Position numbers and translations under genes: made by a program
Assembly (NCBI GenBank): GCA_934481385.1
Contig: CAKSPD010000001.1
Span: 248,001-312,000, forward strand
Reading direction: 5' to 3'
DNA length: 64,000 bases
Origin: an uncultured Oscillospiraceae bacterium
GTDB taxonomy: Bacteria > Bacillota > Clostridia > Oscillospirales > Ruminococcaceae
Part shown: in pieces, positions 39,124 to 46,714 of the stretch
Layout of the letters: the number at the start of each line of letters is the position of its first letter
How positions within the stretch are numbered: position 1 is the stretch's first letter
The notes under the pieces: generated by a model
Databases searched by the model: none
Told to the model about the DNA's origin: nothing
What the model saw: only the letters and a program-made list of their open reading frames with translations

Positions 39124-39954
39124 CTAATATACAGTTACTGCCTGTTTTTCAAGTTCATTATATATTTCTTCAAATCTGCACATATCATAAGTATATTCGC
39201 CTTTAAGAGGGTCACATACTGTTACAGTTCCGTTATATGTATCATATCCCGTAAGGAGCATGCAGTGTTCATTTTCATACCACCATACTTCCTCACCATC
39301 GTCTTCAATAGTCCATGCATTATAGTATCTCACGTCCACAAGGCTCATACTTGCCCATATAACAACAGGTTTGTCATCAGCTATATAATAGAAAAGGTCA
39401 TCAAGCTCACTTCCGGTAAGGTCATATACATCAAAATCGCTGTCCATATCCTGAAGATATTTCTGTGCTGATTCGGCAATTACAGGAGAATAACAGCCGA
39501 AACCTGTTCCGTCTTTCGGATTTCCGATAAAAGCCTCATAGAAATTTTCTGTATAGTCATAATTTTTTTTCAGATATTTATCTGACAAATCAACCTTGTC
39601 AACATCAAATCCGAGATAATTAAGAAGCATATCAAGTGAAGTTATTTCACAGCCGGAAGGAAGTTCGGGTTCCTGATAAATCGGTGTAACTTCTATATAA
39701 TACTCCTCCGGCAGTTCATCAATACCGAAAGTTTCTGTATTGCTTACATTTATTATCTGCGGAACGTCAGGGGGTTCTGTCACAGTTGTAACAGTTTCAG
39801 TTTTTGTAATGACTGCTGTTGTAACAGACGTCTGAAACGTTACTGCCGGAACGGTCTGCTGTGCCATCACCACATTTTCCATACGGTTTCCGCATGATGA
39901 AAGCAAAGACAGTATCGGAACTGACAGAAAAACTGACAATTTTAATTTATTCAT
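39124..39954 (-). CDS. Secreted lipoprotein with C39-like papain-fold peptidase domain
   Basis: 276 aa. The lipoprotein signal ends LLSSCGNRM (Cys21). A Thr/Val-rich linker follows (about 35-75). The C-terminal domain has LPSGCEITSLDMLLNYLGF (probable nucleophile Cys), VVIWASMSLVD, and NEHCMLLTGYDTYNGTVTVCDPLKG (the His and the Asp). This matches Peptidase_C39_2-type proteins, which are often anchored outside the cell. The natural substrate is unknown. It lies 32 bp after tmcAL on the minus strand. Confidence 0.85.
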   Translation of the reverse strand: MNKLKLSVFLSVPILSLLSSCGNRMENVVMAQQTVPAVTFQTSVTTAVITKTETVTTVTEPPDVPQIINVSNTETFGIDELPEEYYIEVTPIYQEPELPSGCEITSLDMLLNYLGFDVDKVDLSDKYLKKNYDYTENFYEAFIGNPKDGTGFGCYSPVIAESAQKYLQDMDSDFDVYDLTGSELDDLFYYIADDKPVVIWASMSLVDVRYYNAWTIEDDGEEVWWYENEHCMLLTGYDTYNGTVTVCDPLKGEYTYDMCRFEEIYNELEKQAVTVY

Positions 39955-39986
39955 CTAAAAAAACTCCTTGCATAAAAAAAAACTTT

Positions 39987-41183
39987 TTAATCCAAATCTA
40001 TTGAAAATTTTGAACGGTAATCTTTCTGGGCAGACTGTATTTTATAAAGTCCGAGTCCGTATATATCAGATGCCCTTGCTTCAAGCTGTGCAAACCTTTC
40101 AGTTTCAGGATTTATTTTTTCAAGCTTTGCAAGAGAAGTGTTATAGGGCAGACGGGACTTGTTTTTAAGTTCAGAAAGAATATCAAGGCCTCTTTCATTT
40201 GACGCAAGAATCCTTATATAAGGAGGTAATATTTTTATATCATCTTTTCTTATTCCGATTAGTATATTAAGCAATGCACGTCTTATTCTTGACATAGTAT
40301 AATTTTTGGATTTTACGGTAAATTCAAGCTCATCAAGCGAGCCTGCCATTCTTGCATTATAAATTCTTTTTTCCATTCCTGCTGAAATATCGCATATATC
40401 TGATATTTCTTCAGGTGTTGATGTACGGAGCTTGTACAGTATAATTCTTTCAATGCGGTTTATATCAGCAAGTTCACCGTTTTCAGATGCTGTTTGTATT
40501 GCACTGCTCCACAGAGGAGTTGTAAACTGTTCAGATATATTATAGTCTGCTTTAAGCATTTTTCTTATATATGATGCACTTGCAAATCCGTCCTCCGAAA
40601 ATTCTCCGTCATGCTGAACACTTTTTCTTTTTACTGTAAATATTTTCATATCAGGAGCATATCTGTTTACCGCACGCATATATTCTATGGCAAGAATATT
40701 ATTAGGCTGGAGAATGGTTTCCCCTGCCTCCTCACTGTATCTCATAACCACAGAGGTCAATGCCCGTGGATAAGTATATCCCTTTTCCATAAGTTCCTGT
40801 ATATCGTTCATATTATTTTTTACTGCGGTATCAGCAAAATTAAGTGCATCGGAAAGCTTTTTTATATCACCGCATTCACTCCCGAATGAAATTTCATCGA
40901 CAGCTCCCATTGCACTCAAAAGATATACTGCACCTTTTGCGTATATTTCTGCCGGTGCAAGACAATATGATACAGGAATTTCAATTACAAGGTCTGCTCC
41001 CGATTTTACCGCAAGCTTTGCTCTGTCAAGCTTGTTCATTATGGCAATATCACCACGCTGAACGAAATTTCCGCTCATAACTGCAACAATATGTGTTGCA
41101 CCATTCTTTTTCGTTTCTCTTATGTGATACAGATGCCCGTTGTGAAACGGATTGTATTCACATACGATTCCGGTTATTTTTAT
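39987..41183 (-). CDS. tmcAL: tRNA(Met) cytidine acetate ligase TmcAL, with probable AUA start
   Basis: 398 aa if started at 41183. The family makes N4-acetylcytidine at C34 of elongator tRNA-Met from acetate and ATP. The first ATG (41078) would delete the nucleotide-binding start KITGIVCEYNPFHNGH, which is intact in frame upstream. Between the in-frame stop (TAA at 41222-41220) and that point there is no ATG, GTG or TTG. GGAGG (41196-41192) is 8 bp before ATA 41183, where the family Met falls; ATT at 41189 is too close. MSGNFVQRGDIA and the C-terminal helical domain complete the match. A sequencing error (ATG to ATA) is the alternative. Confidence 0.88.
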   Translation of the reverse strand: MKITGIVCEYNPFHNGHLYHIRETKKNGATHIVAVMSGNFVQRGDIAIMNKLDRAKLAVKSGADLVIEIPVSYCLAPAEIYAKGAVYLLSAMGAVDEISFGSECGDIKKLSDALNFADTAVKNNMNDIQELMEKGYTYPRALTSVVMRYSEEAGETILQPNNILAIEYMRAVNRYAPDMKIFTVKRKSVQHDGEFSEDGFASASYIRKMLKADYNISEQFTTPLWSSAIQTASENGELADINRIERIILYKLRTSTPEEISDICDISAGMEKRIYNARMAGSLDELEFTVKSKNYTMSRIRRALLNILIGIRKDDIKILPPYIRILASNERGLDILSELKNKSRLPYNTSLAKLEKINPETERFAQLEARASDIYGLGLYKIQSAQKDYRSKFSIDLD

Positions 41184-41238
41184 AAAAATCTCCTCCTCAT
41201 CCGGCTTTTGTTCAATATATTAAAAATACAAAAAGCCC

Positions 41239-41267
41239 TTGCAAAATAAAACAAAAAAGTATATAAT
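41239..41267 (+). promoter_or_regulatory. ackA promoter
   Basis: TTGCAA at 41239-41244, 17 bp spacer, TATAAT at 41262-41267. GAAAGGA precedes the ATG at 41307. Confidence 0.8.
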
Positions 41268-41306
41268 TATTTTGCAGACTATTTTTTTGAAAGGATTTGT
41301 TTATTA

Positions 41307-42512
41307 ATGATTATTTTAGTAGTTAATGCAGGCAGTTCTTCTCTTAAATATCAGCTTATTGATATGAATGACGAAAGCGTCATCGCTAAGGGCAACTGCG
41401 ACAGAATCGGTATTGACGGTCACATCTCTCACAAAACAGGTGACGGCAGAAAGTTTGAAGCTGACTGCGATTTCCCGACTCATACTGAAGCTTTCCAGAA
41501 ACTTGTTGAAACTCTCACAACAGGCGATTATGCCGTTATAAAGAGTATGGACGAAATTTCTGCTGTTGGTCACAGAATAGTTCAGGGTGCTGAAATTTTT
41601 GATAAGACTACTCTCGTTACTGATGAAGTTATTGATAAAATCGATGAACTTCGTGAACTTGCTCCTGTACACAACCACCCTCATGCACTTGCTCTCAGAG
41701 CCTGCAAGAAGGTTATACCTGCAAATGTTCCTCAGGTTGTTGTATTCGATACAGCTTTCCACCAAACTATGCCTGAACGTGCTTATATGTTCGGTCTTCC
41801 GTATGAAGACTATGAAAAATACCATGTAAGAAAATATGGTTTCCACGGAACTTCACACAGATTTGTTACATCTGCTCTCGCAAAAGCTATGGGCAAGGAT
41901 ATAAAAGACCTTAAAATTGTTTCATGTCACCTCGGAAACGGTTCTTCAATCACTGCTGTAAAGGGCGGTAAATCAATTGATACTTCAATGGGCTTTACTC
42001 CTCTTGACGGTGTTGTAATGGGAACTCGTACAGGAAGCGTTGACCCTTCTGCTGTAACATTCGTAGCACAGAAACATGGTTTCTCTCCTGCTGAAATGAG
42101 CGACTATATGAACAAGAAATCAGGATTCCTCGGACTTTCCGGAATATCCTCCGATAACCGTGAAATTTCCGCTGCTGCAAAGGAAGGCGATAAAAAGTCA
42201 CTCCTCGTATGCGATATGCTTACATACGAAATAAAGAAATATATCGGTGCTTACACTGCTGCTATGGGCGGTCTTGATGCTGTAATATTTACAGGCGGTA
42301 TCGGTGAAAATGATGCTCCTACAAGAGAAATTTCCTGCTCTGATATGGAATTTTTCGGAATTAAAATCGACAAGGAAGTAAACAAAGCAACAAGAGGAAA
42401 GTTCCAGAAAATTTCAACTCCTGATTCAAAGGTAGAAGTATGGGTTGTTCCTACAAATGAAGAACTCCTTATTGCAAGAGATACTCTCGCACTTATTTCC
42501 GAAAATCATTGA
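41307..42512 (+). CDS. ackA: Acetate kinase
   Basis: 401 aa. It interconverts acetyl phosphate plus ADP with acetate plus ATP, the energy-yielding step of acetate fermentation. Motifs are VVNAGSSSLKYQLID at the start, VFDTAFHQTMPERAY, HLGNGSSITAVKGGKS, DTSMGFTPLDGVVMGTRTGSVDP, and FTGGIGEND near the end. It sits alone, without pta, between its own promoter and the terminator at 42567-42599. Confidence 0.97.
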   Translation: MIILVVNAGSSSLKYQLIDMNDESVIAKGNCDRIGIDGHISHKTGDGRKFEADCDFPTHTEAFQKLVETLTTGDYAVIKSMDEISAVGHRIVQGAEIFDKTTLVTDEVIDKIDELRELAPVHNHPHALALRACKKVIPANVPQVVVFDTAFHQTMPERAYMFGLPYEDYEKYHVRKYGFHGTSHRFVTSALAKAMGKDIKDLKIVSCHLGNGSSITAVKGGKSIDTSMGFTPLDGVVMGTRTGSVDPSAVTFVAQKHGFSPAEMSDYMNKKSGFLGLSGISSDNREISAAAKEGDKKSLLVCDMLTYEIKKYIGAYTAAMGGLDAVIFTGGIGENDAPTREISCSDMEFFGIKIDKEVNKATRGKFQKISTPDSKVEVWVVPTNEELLIARDTLALISENH

Positions 42513-42566
42513 CATTATTATAACACCTTATCACCTCAAAAATCAATAGCTTGATATAAAAAAATT

Positions 42567-42599
42567 TCCCCGCAGTGAATTTCAACGGAACTGCGGGGA
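42567..42599 (+). terminator. ackA terminator
   Basis: TCCCCGCAG at 42567-42575 pairs with CTGCGGGGA at 42591-42599, followed by TTTTGTTT. Confidence 0.85.
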
Positions 42600-42605
42600 T
42601 TTTGT

Positions 42606-42634
42606 TTGACAAAAGCGGGGCTGTGTGATATAAT
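42606..42634 (+). promoter_or_regulatory. Promoter of the HAD-mnmA-trmN6-rsmI-HD operon
   Basis: TTGACA at 42606-42611, 17 bp spacer, TATAAT at 42629-42634: a perfect consensus. The -35 starts in the T run of the ackA terminator. Confidence 0.9.
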
Positions 42635-42664
42635 ATTTTAAAAATATAAAAGGGGGAATTTTCT

Positions 42665-43318
42665 CTGATAAAAGCTGTTATATTCGATTTGGACGGCACT
42701 CTTGCCGATTCAATGCATGTATGGTGCGATGTTGACAAAAAAATTATTGAAAAATACGGCGGTACTTACACTCCCGAAATATCTGAAAAGCTTAAAACTA
42801 TGACTATTGAGCAGTCATCTGATTTTTTTATAAAAACTCTTGGTCTTGACAAAACACCTGATGAAATTGCAAAGGAAGTTGCACAGACCGTTTTCAATCA
42901 GTACAGATATGAAATAAAACTTAAAGAAAATGCTCTGAATATCCTGAATTTTCTTGATGAAAATAGTATTCCGTTCTGCATAGCAACTTCTACTCACAAA
43001 ATGCTTGCAGAGGCACTTCTCCAAAGATATAATATAGAAAAAAGGTTTAAATTTATTCTCACCGGAGAGGATATTCCGAAAAGCAAAAAATTCCCCGATA
43101 TTTATATAGAATGTACAAAGCTTATGAATACAGAAATTTCTGAAACGCTTGTTGCTGAAGATTCACTTCACTGCGTTCAGACTACTGTAAGAGCCGGATT
43201 CCCTACTGTTGCGGTATACGATAATTTCAATAAAAATGATTTTTCAGAAATGATAAAGCTTGCAGACAAATATATATATAATCTCGGAGAACTCCCGAAT
43301 ATTATAAAGGAATGGTAA
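42665..43318 (+). CDS. HAD-family phosphatase, beta-phosphoglucomutase-like, with probable CUG start
   Basis: 217 aa from CTG 42665. HAD motif I is VIFDLDGTLADS (Asp nucleophile), motif II is CIATST, and motif III/IV are PKSKKFPD and VAEDSLHC. The only ATG/GTG/TTG available early is a TTG inside motif I (42689), which would remove the catalytic Asp. The in-frame stop TAA is at 42647-42649. AGGGGGA at 42651-42657 lies 7 bp before CTG, exactly where homologues have Met (M-I-K-A-V-I-F-D). It hydrolyses a small phosphorylated metabolite, unknown which. It is first gene of a five-gene operon. Confidence 0.85.
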   Translation: MIKAVIFDLDGTLADSMHVWCDVDKKIIEKYGGTYTPEISEKLKTMTIEQSSDFFIKTLGLDKTPDEIAKEVAQTVFNQYRYEIKLKENALNILNFLDENSIPFCIATSTHKMLAEALLQRYNIEKRFKFILTGEDIPKSKKFPDIYIECTKLMNTEISETLVAEDSLHCVQTTVRAGFPTVAVYDNFNKNDFSEMIKLADKYIYNLGELPNIIKEW

Positions 43319-43327
43319 TTTAATAAA

Positions 43328-44404
43328 ATGAAAAAGGTTATGGTTGGAATGAGCGGAGGCGTTGACAGTTCTGTTTCAGCACTTCTGCTAAGAAATATGG
43401 GTTATGATGTTACAGGTGCAACATTGAAGCTCTTTTCAAATGAAGATATAATTGAGGCTGAAAAAACAAACAAGACCTGTTGTGCATTGTCTGATGTTGA
43501 AGATGCAAGAAGTGTTGCATACAAGCTCGGATTTGAACATCTTGTTTTCAACTTCAAGGACAAATTCAGAGAATGTGTTATGAATCAGTTTGCGGAATGT
43601 TACCTTGAGGGCGGAACTCCTAACCCCTGCATAGAATGTAACAGACACATAAAATTCGATAAAATGCTTTTAAGGGCAAAGGAACTTGATTTTGACTATA
43701 TCGCAACAGGTCATTATGCTGTTGTGGAATTTGATGAAAATTCAGGCAGATATTTGTTAAAGCGTCCAAAAGACAGGTCTAAAGACCAGACATATGTTTT
43801 ATACTCTCTGACGCAGGAACAGCTAAGTCATACTATTTTCCCTCTCGGAAATCTTACAAAAACAGAAGTGCGTGAAATTGCTGAAAAATATGGCCTTGTA
43901 AATTCGCATAAACCTGACAGTCAGGATATATGCTTTGTTCCTGACGGTGACTATTCATCATTTATAAAAAAATTCAAGAATATTGATGTTCCTGAAGGTG
44001 ATTTTGTAAGCACTGACGGAAAATTTCTCGGAAAACACAAAGGTATTATAAACTACACAATAGGTCAGCGGAAAGGTCTTGGAATAGCTCTCGGAAAACC
44101 TGCATATGTAGTAAAGAAGAATATTCCCGAAAATCAGATTGTTATCGGTGATGAATCCGATTTATATACAAGTTCACTTGATGCCTGTGATGTGAATTTA
44201 ATTCCCTTTGATACACTCGAAAAGCCGATTGAAATTACTGCAAAAACAAGATACAGCCAGTCTGAACAGAATGCAGTTCTTTCATACAAGGGTGACGGAA
44301 TTTATCATGTTGAATTTGAAAAACCTCAGAGGGCTGTGACTAAGGGGCAGGCTGTCGTATTTTATGACGGTGATATTGTTGTCGGAGGCGGTACTATAAT
44401 ATGA
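43328..44404 (+). CDS. mnmA: tRNA-specific 2-thiouridylase MnmA
   Basis: 358 aa. It places the 2-thio group on U34 of Lys, Glu and Gln tRNAs. The PP-loop is GMSGGVDSSVSALLL; the first catalytic Cys is in PNPCIECNRHIKF and the second in SQDICFVPDG. GRYLLKRPKDRSKDQTY and GQRKGLGI also fit. It starts 9 bp after the HAD gene and overlaps the next gene by 4 bases (ATGA). Confidence 0.96.
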   Translation: MKKVMVGMSGGVDSSVSALLLRNMGYDVTGATLKLFSNEDIIEAEKTNKTCCALSDVEDARSVAYKLGFEHLVFNFKDKFRECVMNQFAECYLEGGTPNPCIECNRHIKFDKMLLRAKELDFDYIATGHYAVVEFDENSGRYLLKRPKDRSKDQTYVLYSLTQEQLSHTIFPLGNLTKTEVREIAEKYGLVNSHKPDSQDICFVPDGDYSSFIKKFKNIDVPEGDFVSTDGKFLGKHKGIINYTIGQRKGLGIALGKPAYVVKKNIPENQIVIGDESDLYTSSLDACDVNLIPFDTLEKPIEITAKTRYSQSEQNAVLSYKGDGIYHVEFEKPQRAVTKGQAVVFYDGDIVVGGGTII

Positions 44405-45111
44405 CAGAATATTCTATGGAAAAACTTACTGATGATATATTTGTCTGTGCAAGCAATGAACACCGTTTCGGAACTGATGCATTTCTTCTGACATACTTTT
44501 CAAATTACCGTATGAAAGATAAAGTCTGCGATTTGGGTACAGGCTGTGGAATTATCCCTATGATTATGCAGAAAAAAAATCCCCCTCAGATTACCTATGC
44601 TGTCGATATTCAGGAAAGTGCTGTTGAACAGCTCAGAAAGGGCATTGAATCAAGCAATGTAAAAAATATTGTTCCTGTTCTTGCGGATTTAAAAGTTCTG
44701 TGGGAAAATGCTCCTGTCGGTATGCTTGATTTGGTTATATGCAATCCCCCATACAAAGCTACTAATGCCGGAATTGAAAGTTCTATCACCGCACAGAAAA
44801 TTGCTCGTCATGAAATTATGTGCAATATAAATGACGTATGCCGTTCAGCCTCAAAACTTCTTAAATTCGGGGGCAGACTCTGTATGTGCAACCGCCCTGA
44901 ACGCCTTGCAGATGTTATAACTGCTATGAAAGAAAATAATATTGAGCCAAAACGTATAAGATTTGTTTCAAATAACTCTGAACAAAGTCCATGGCTCTTT
45001 CTTATAGAGGGCAAAAAAGGTTCAAAGCCTTTTCTGAAAATCGAACCGCCTCTCTATATGAAAAGCAATGAACTCAAAGAAATATATAAAATCGGAAAAG
45101 AGTGTGAATAA
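44401..45111 (+). CDS. tRNA1(Val) adenine-37 N6-methyltransferase-like protein
   Basis: 236 aa class I methyltransferase. It starts with the HRFGTDAFLLTYF segment typical of the YfiC/TrmN6 group, then CDLGTGCGIIPMIM (SAM site), and the N6-adenine motif CNPPYK. It most likely methylates a tRNA or another RNA adenine. It overlaps mnmA by 4 bases and rsmI by 1 base (TAATG), so the three are coupled. It is commonly paired with rsmI in Firmicutes. Confidence 0.88.
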   Translation: MTEYSMEKLTDDIFVCASNEHRFGTDAFLLTYFSNYRMKDKVCDLGTGCGIIPMIMQKKNPPQITYAVDIQESAVEQLRKGIESSNVKNIVPVLADLKVLWENAPVGMLDLVICNPPYKATNAGIESSITAQKIARHEIMCNINDVCRSASKLLKFGGRLCMCNRPERLADVITAMKENNIEPKRIRFVSNNSEQSPWLFLIEGKKGSKPFLKIEPPLYMKSNELKEIYKIGKECE

Positions 45112-45959
45112 TGGGTACTTTATATGTAATCGGTACTCCGATAGGAAATATGGAGGATATAACACTCCGTCAGCTTGAAACTTTCAGGAATGTTGATTTC
45201 ATATGTGCGGAAGATACAAGAGTTACTCTCAAACTTCTTTCAAGATATGATATTCATAAACCGCTTGTAAGCTATCACGAACACAGCGGACGTGAAGTTG
45301 CTGACCGCATAACAGAAAGAATCCTTAACGGTGAAAATGCCGGAATAGTTACTGATGCAGGTATGCCTTGTATTTCTGACCCCGGTGAAAATCTTGTTAA
45401 AATATGCTACGAAAAAAATATTGATGTAAAAGTTGTTCCTGGGCCGAGTGCTGTTGTTTCTGCCCTTGCAGTATCAGGTCTTAATACTTCAAGATTTACT
45501 TTTGAGGGCTTTTTATCCGTAACAAAAAAACAGCGTTTTGAACATCTTGAATCCCTCAAAGATGAAAAACGCACTATGATATTCTATGAAGCTCCGCATA
45601 AACTCAATTCAACTCTTAAAGATATGCTTGAATATTTCGGCGACAGAAAAATTTCAATATGCCGTGAACTTACTAAAATATATGAAGAAGTTCTGAGAAT
45701 GACAATTTCAGAAGCTGTTGAATATTACAGCATAAAATCGCCGAAAGGTGAATATGTTCTTGTAGTTGAGGGAAAACAAAATTCTGAACAGAAAAGCATT
45801 GACATCAGTGATGCATTAAAACAGGTTGAAAATCTTGTTGAGGCAGGCGAAAAACCTGTTAATGCATGCAAAGCTGTTGCAAAAGAATACGGGTTCAGAA
45901 AAGGAGATTTGTATTCTGCTTTCTGCAAATCAAATCAGGAGGACAGTTCCGATGAATGA
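45111..45959 (+). CDS. rsmI: 16S rRNA C1402 2'-O-methyltransferase RsmI
   Basis: 282 aa. It methylates the ribose of C1402 in the decoding centre. It has a tetrapyrrole-methylase fold: LYVIGTPIGNMEDITLRQLE, CAEDTRVTLKLL, GIVTDAGMPCISDPG, VVPGPSAVVSALAVSG and a short C-terminal helical domain. Its last 8 bases overlap the HD-hydrolase gene. Confidence 0.96.
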   Translation: MGTLYVIGTPIGNMEDITLRQLETFRNVDFICAEDTRVTLKLLSRYDIHKPLVSYHEHSGREVADRITERILNGENAGIVTDAGMPCISDPGENLVKICYEKNIDVKVVPGPSAVVSALAVSGLNTSRFTFEGFLSVTKKQRFEHLESLKDEKRTMIFYEAPHKLNSTLKDMLEYFGDRKISICRELTKIYEEVLRMTISEAVEYYSIKSPKGEYVLVVEGKQNSEQKSIDISDALKQVENLVEAGEKPVNACKAVAKEYGFRKGDLYSAFCKSNQEDSSDE

Positions 45960-46536
45960 AAGACTTAAAAAGCAGATGGATTTTATTGCTGAAATCGACA
46001 AGCTTAAAAATATTTACCGTCAGACTTATGTTCTGAATGAGGACAGAAAAGAAAATGATTCTGAACACAGCTGGCATATTGCTGTGCTTGCATTTATCCT
46101 TGCTGAATATTCCGATGAACCTGTTGATGTTCTCAAAACAATAAAGATGCTTTTAATTCATGATATTGTTGAAATTGACGCAGGTGATACTTACTACTAT
46201 GACAGTGAAGGCTATAAATCAAAGAGAGAACGTGAGGAAAAAGCATCTGAAAGAATTTTCGGTATTCTCCCCGATGACCAGCGTGATGAAATGATTTCGC
46301 TCTGGAATGAATTTGAAGAAAGAAAAACTCCTGAATCAAAATTTGCAAATGTTCTTGACCACGTTCAGCCACTTACATTAAATTACAGAAAACAGGGTAT
46401 TGCATGGAAAGAACATGGAATACATAAAAATCAGGTTCTCGAACGCAATTCATATATGCAGGACGGTTCGGAAACCCTTTGGAATTATGTAAACGAAATA
46501 GTTAATGATGCCCATAAAAACGGCTGGCTGAAATAA
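45952..46536 (+). CDS. HD-domain hydrolase (YfbR/COG1896-like)
   Basis: 194 aa. The HD residues are ENDSEHSWHIAVLAFILAE (first His), LLIHDIVEIDAGDT (the HD pair) and a later Asp in ANVLDHVQPL. Members of this family are 5'-deoxynucleotidases or related phosphohydrolases. A longer open frame begins at 45826 inside rsmI, but the ATG at 45952 has AGGAGGA at 45938-45944 and aligns with homologues. It is the last gene of the RNA-modification operon, so a nucleotide clean-up role is plausible. Confidence 0.87.
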   Translation: MNERLKKQMDFIAEIDKLKNIYRQTYVLNEDRKENDSEHSWHIAVLAFILAEYSDEPVDVLKTIKMLLIHDIVEIDAGDTYYYDSEGYKSKREREEKASERIFGILPDDQRDEMISLWNEFEERKTPESKFANVLDHVQPLTLNYRKQGIAWKEHGIHKNQVLERNSYMQDGSETLWNYVNEIVNDAHKNGWLK

Positions 46537-46714
46537 TTATGTAAAATCTGCACTAAATTTTCTGTTGATAATATCTGATTTTTACAGTAGATACAAGAAT
46601 TATGACAAATCGATGATATTTTTTTCCTTCACTTGAATTTTCGTTTTTTTTATGATATATTTTATAATGGCATAGGAAACATTCTGTCTTTTTTATTATG
46701 AAGGAAGGAATAAA
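46537..46714. other. Intergenic stretch before the LTA-synthase-like gene
   Basis: It holds no open frame and no clear terminator. A TATAAT at about 46663 could be a -10 element, but no good -35 lies 16-18 bp before it. AAGGAAGG precedes the ATG at 46715. Confidence 0.4.

Noticed and set aside
45826..45951. Extended N-terminus of the HD hydrolase inside rsmI
   Set aside because: It overlaps a well-conserved rsmI in another frame; AGGAGGA supports the ATG at 45952.
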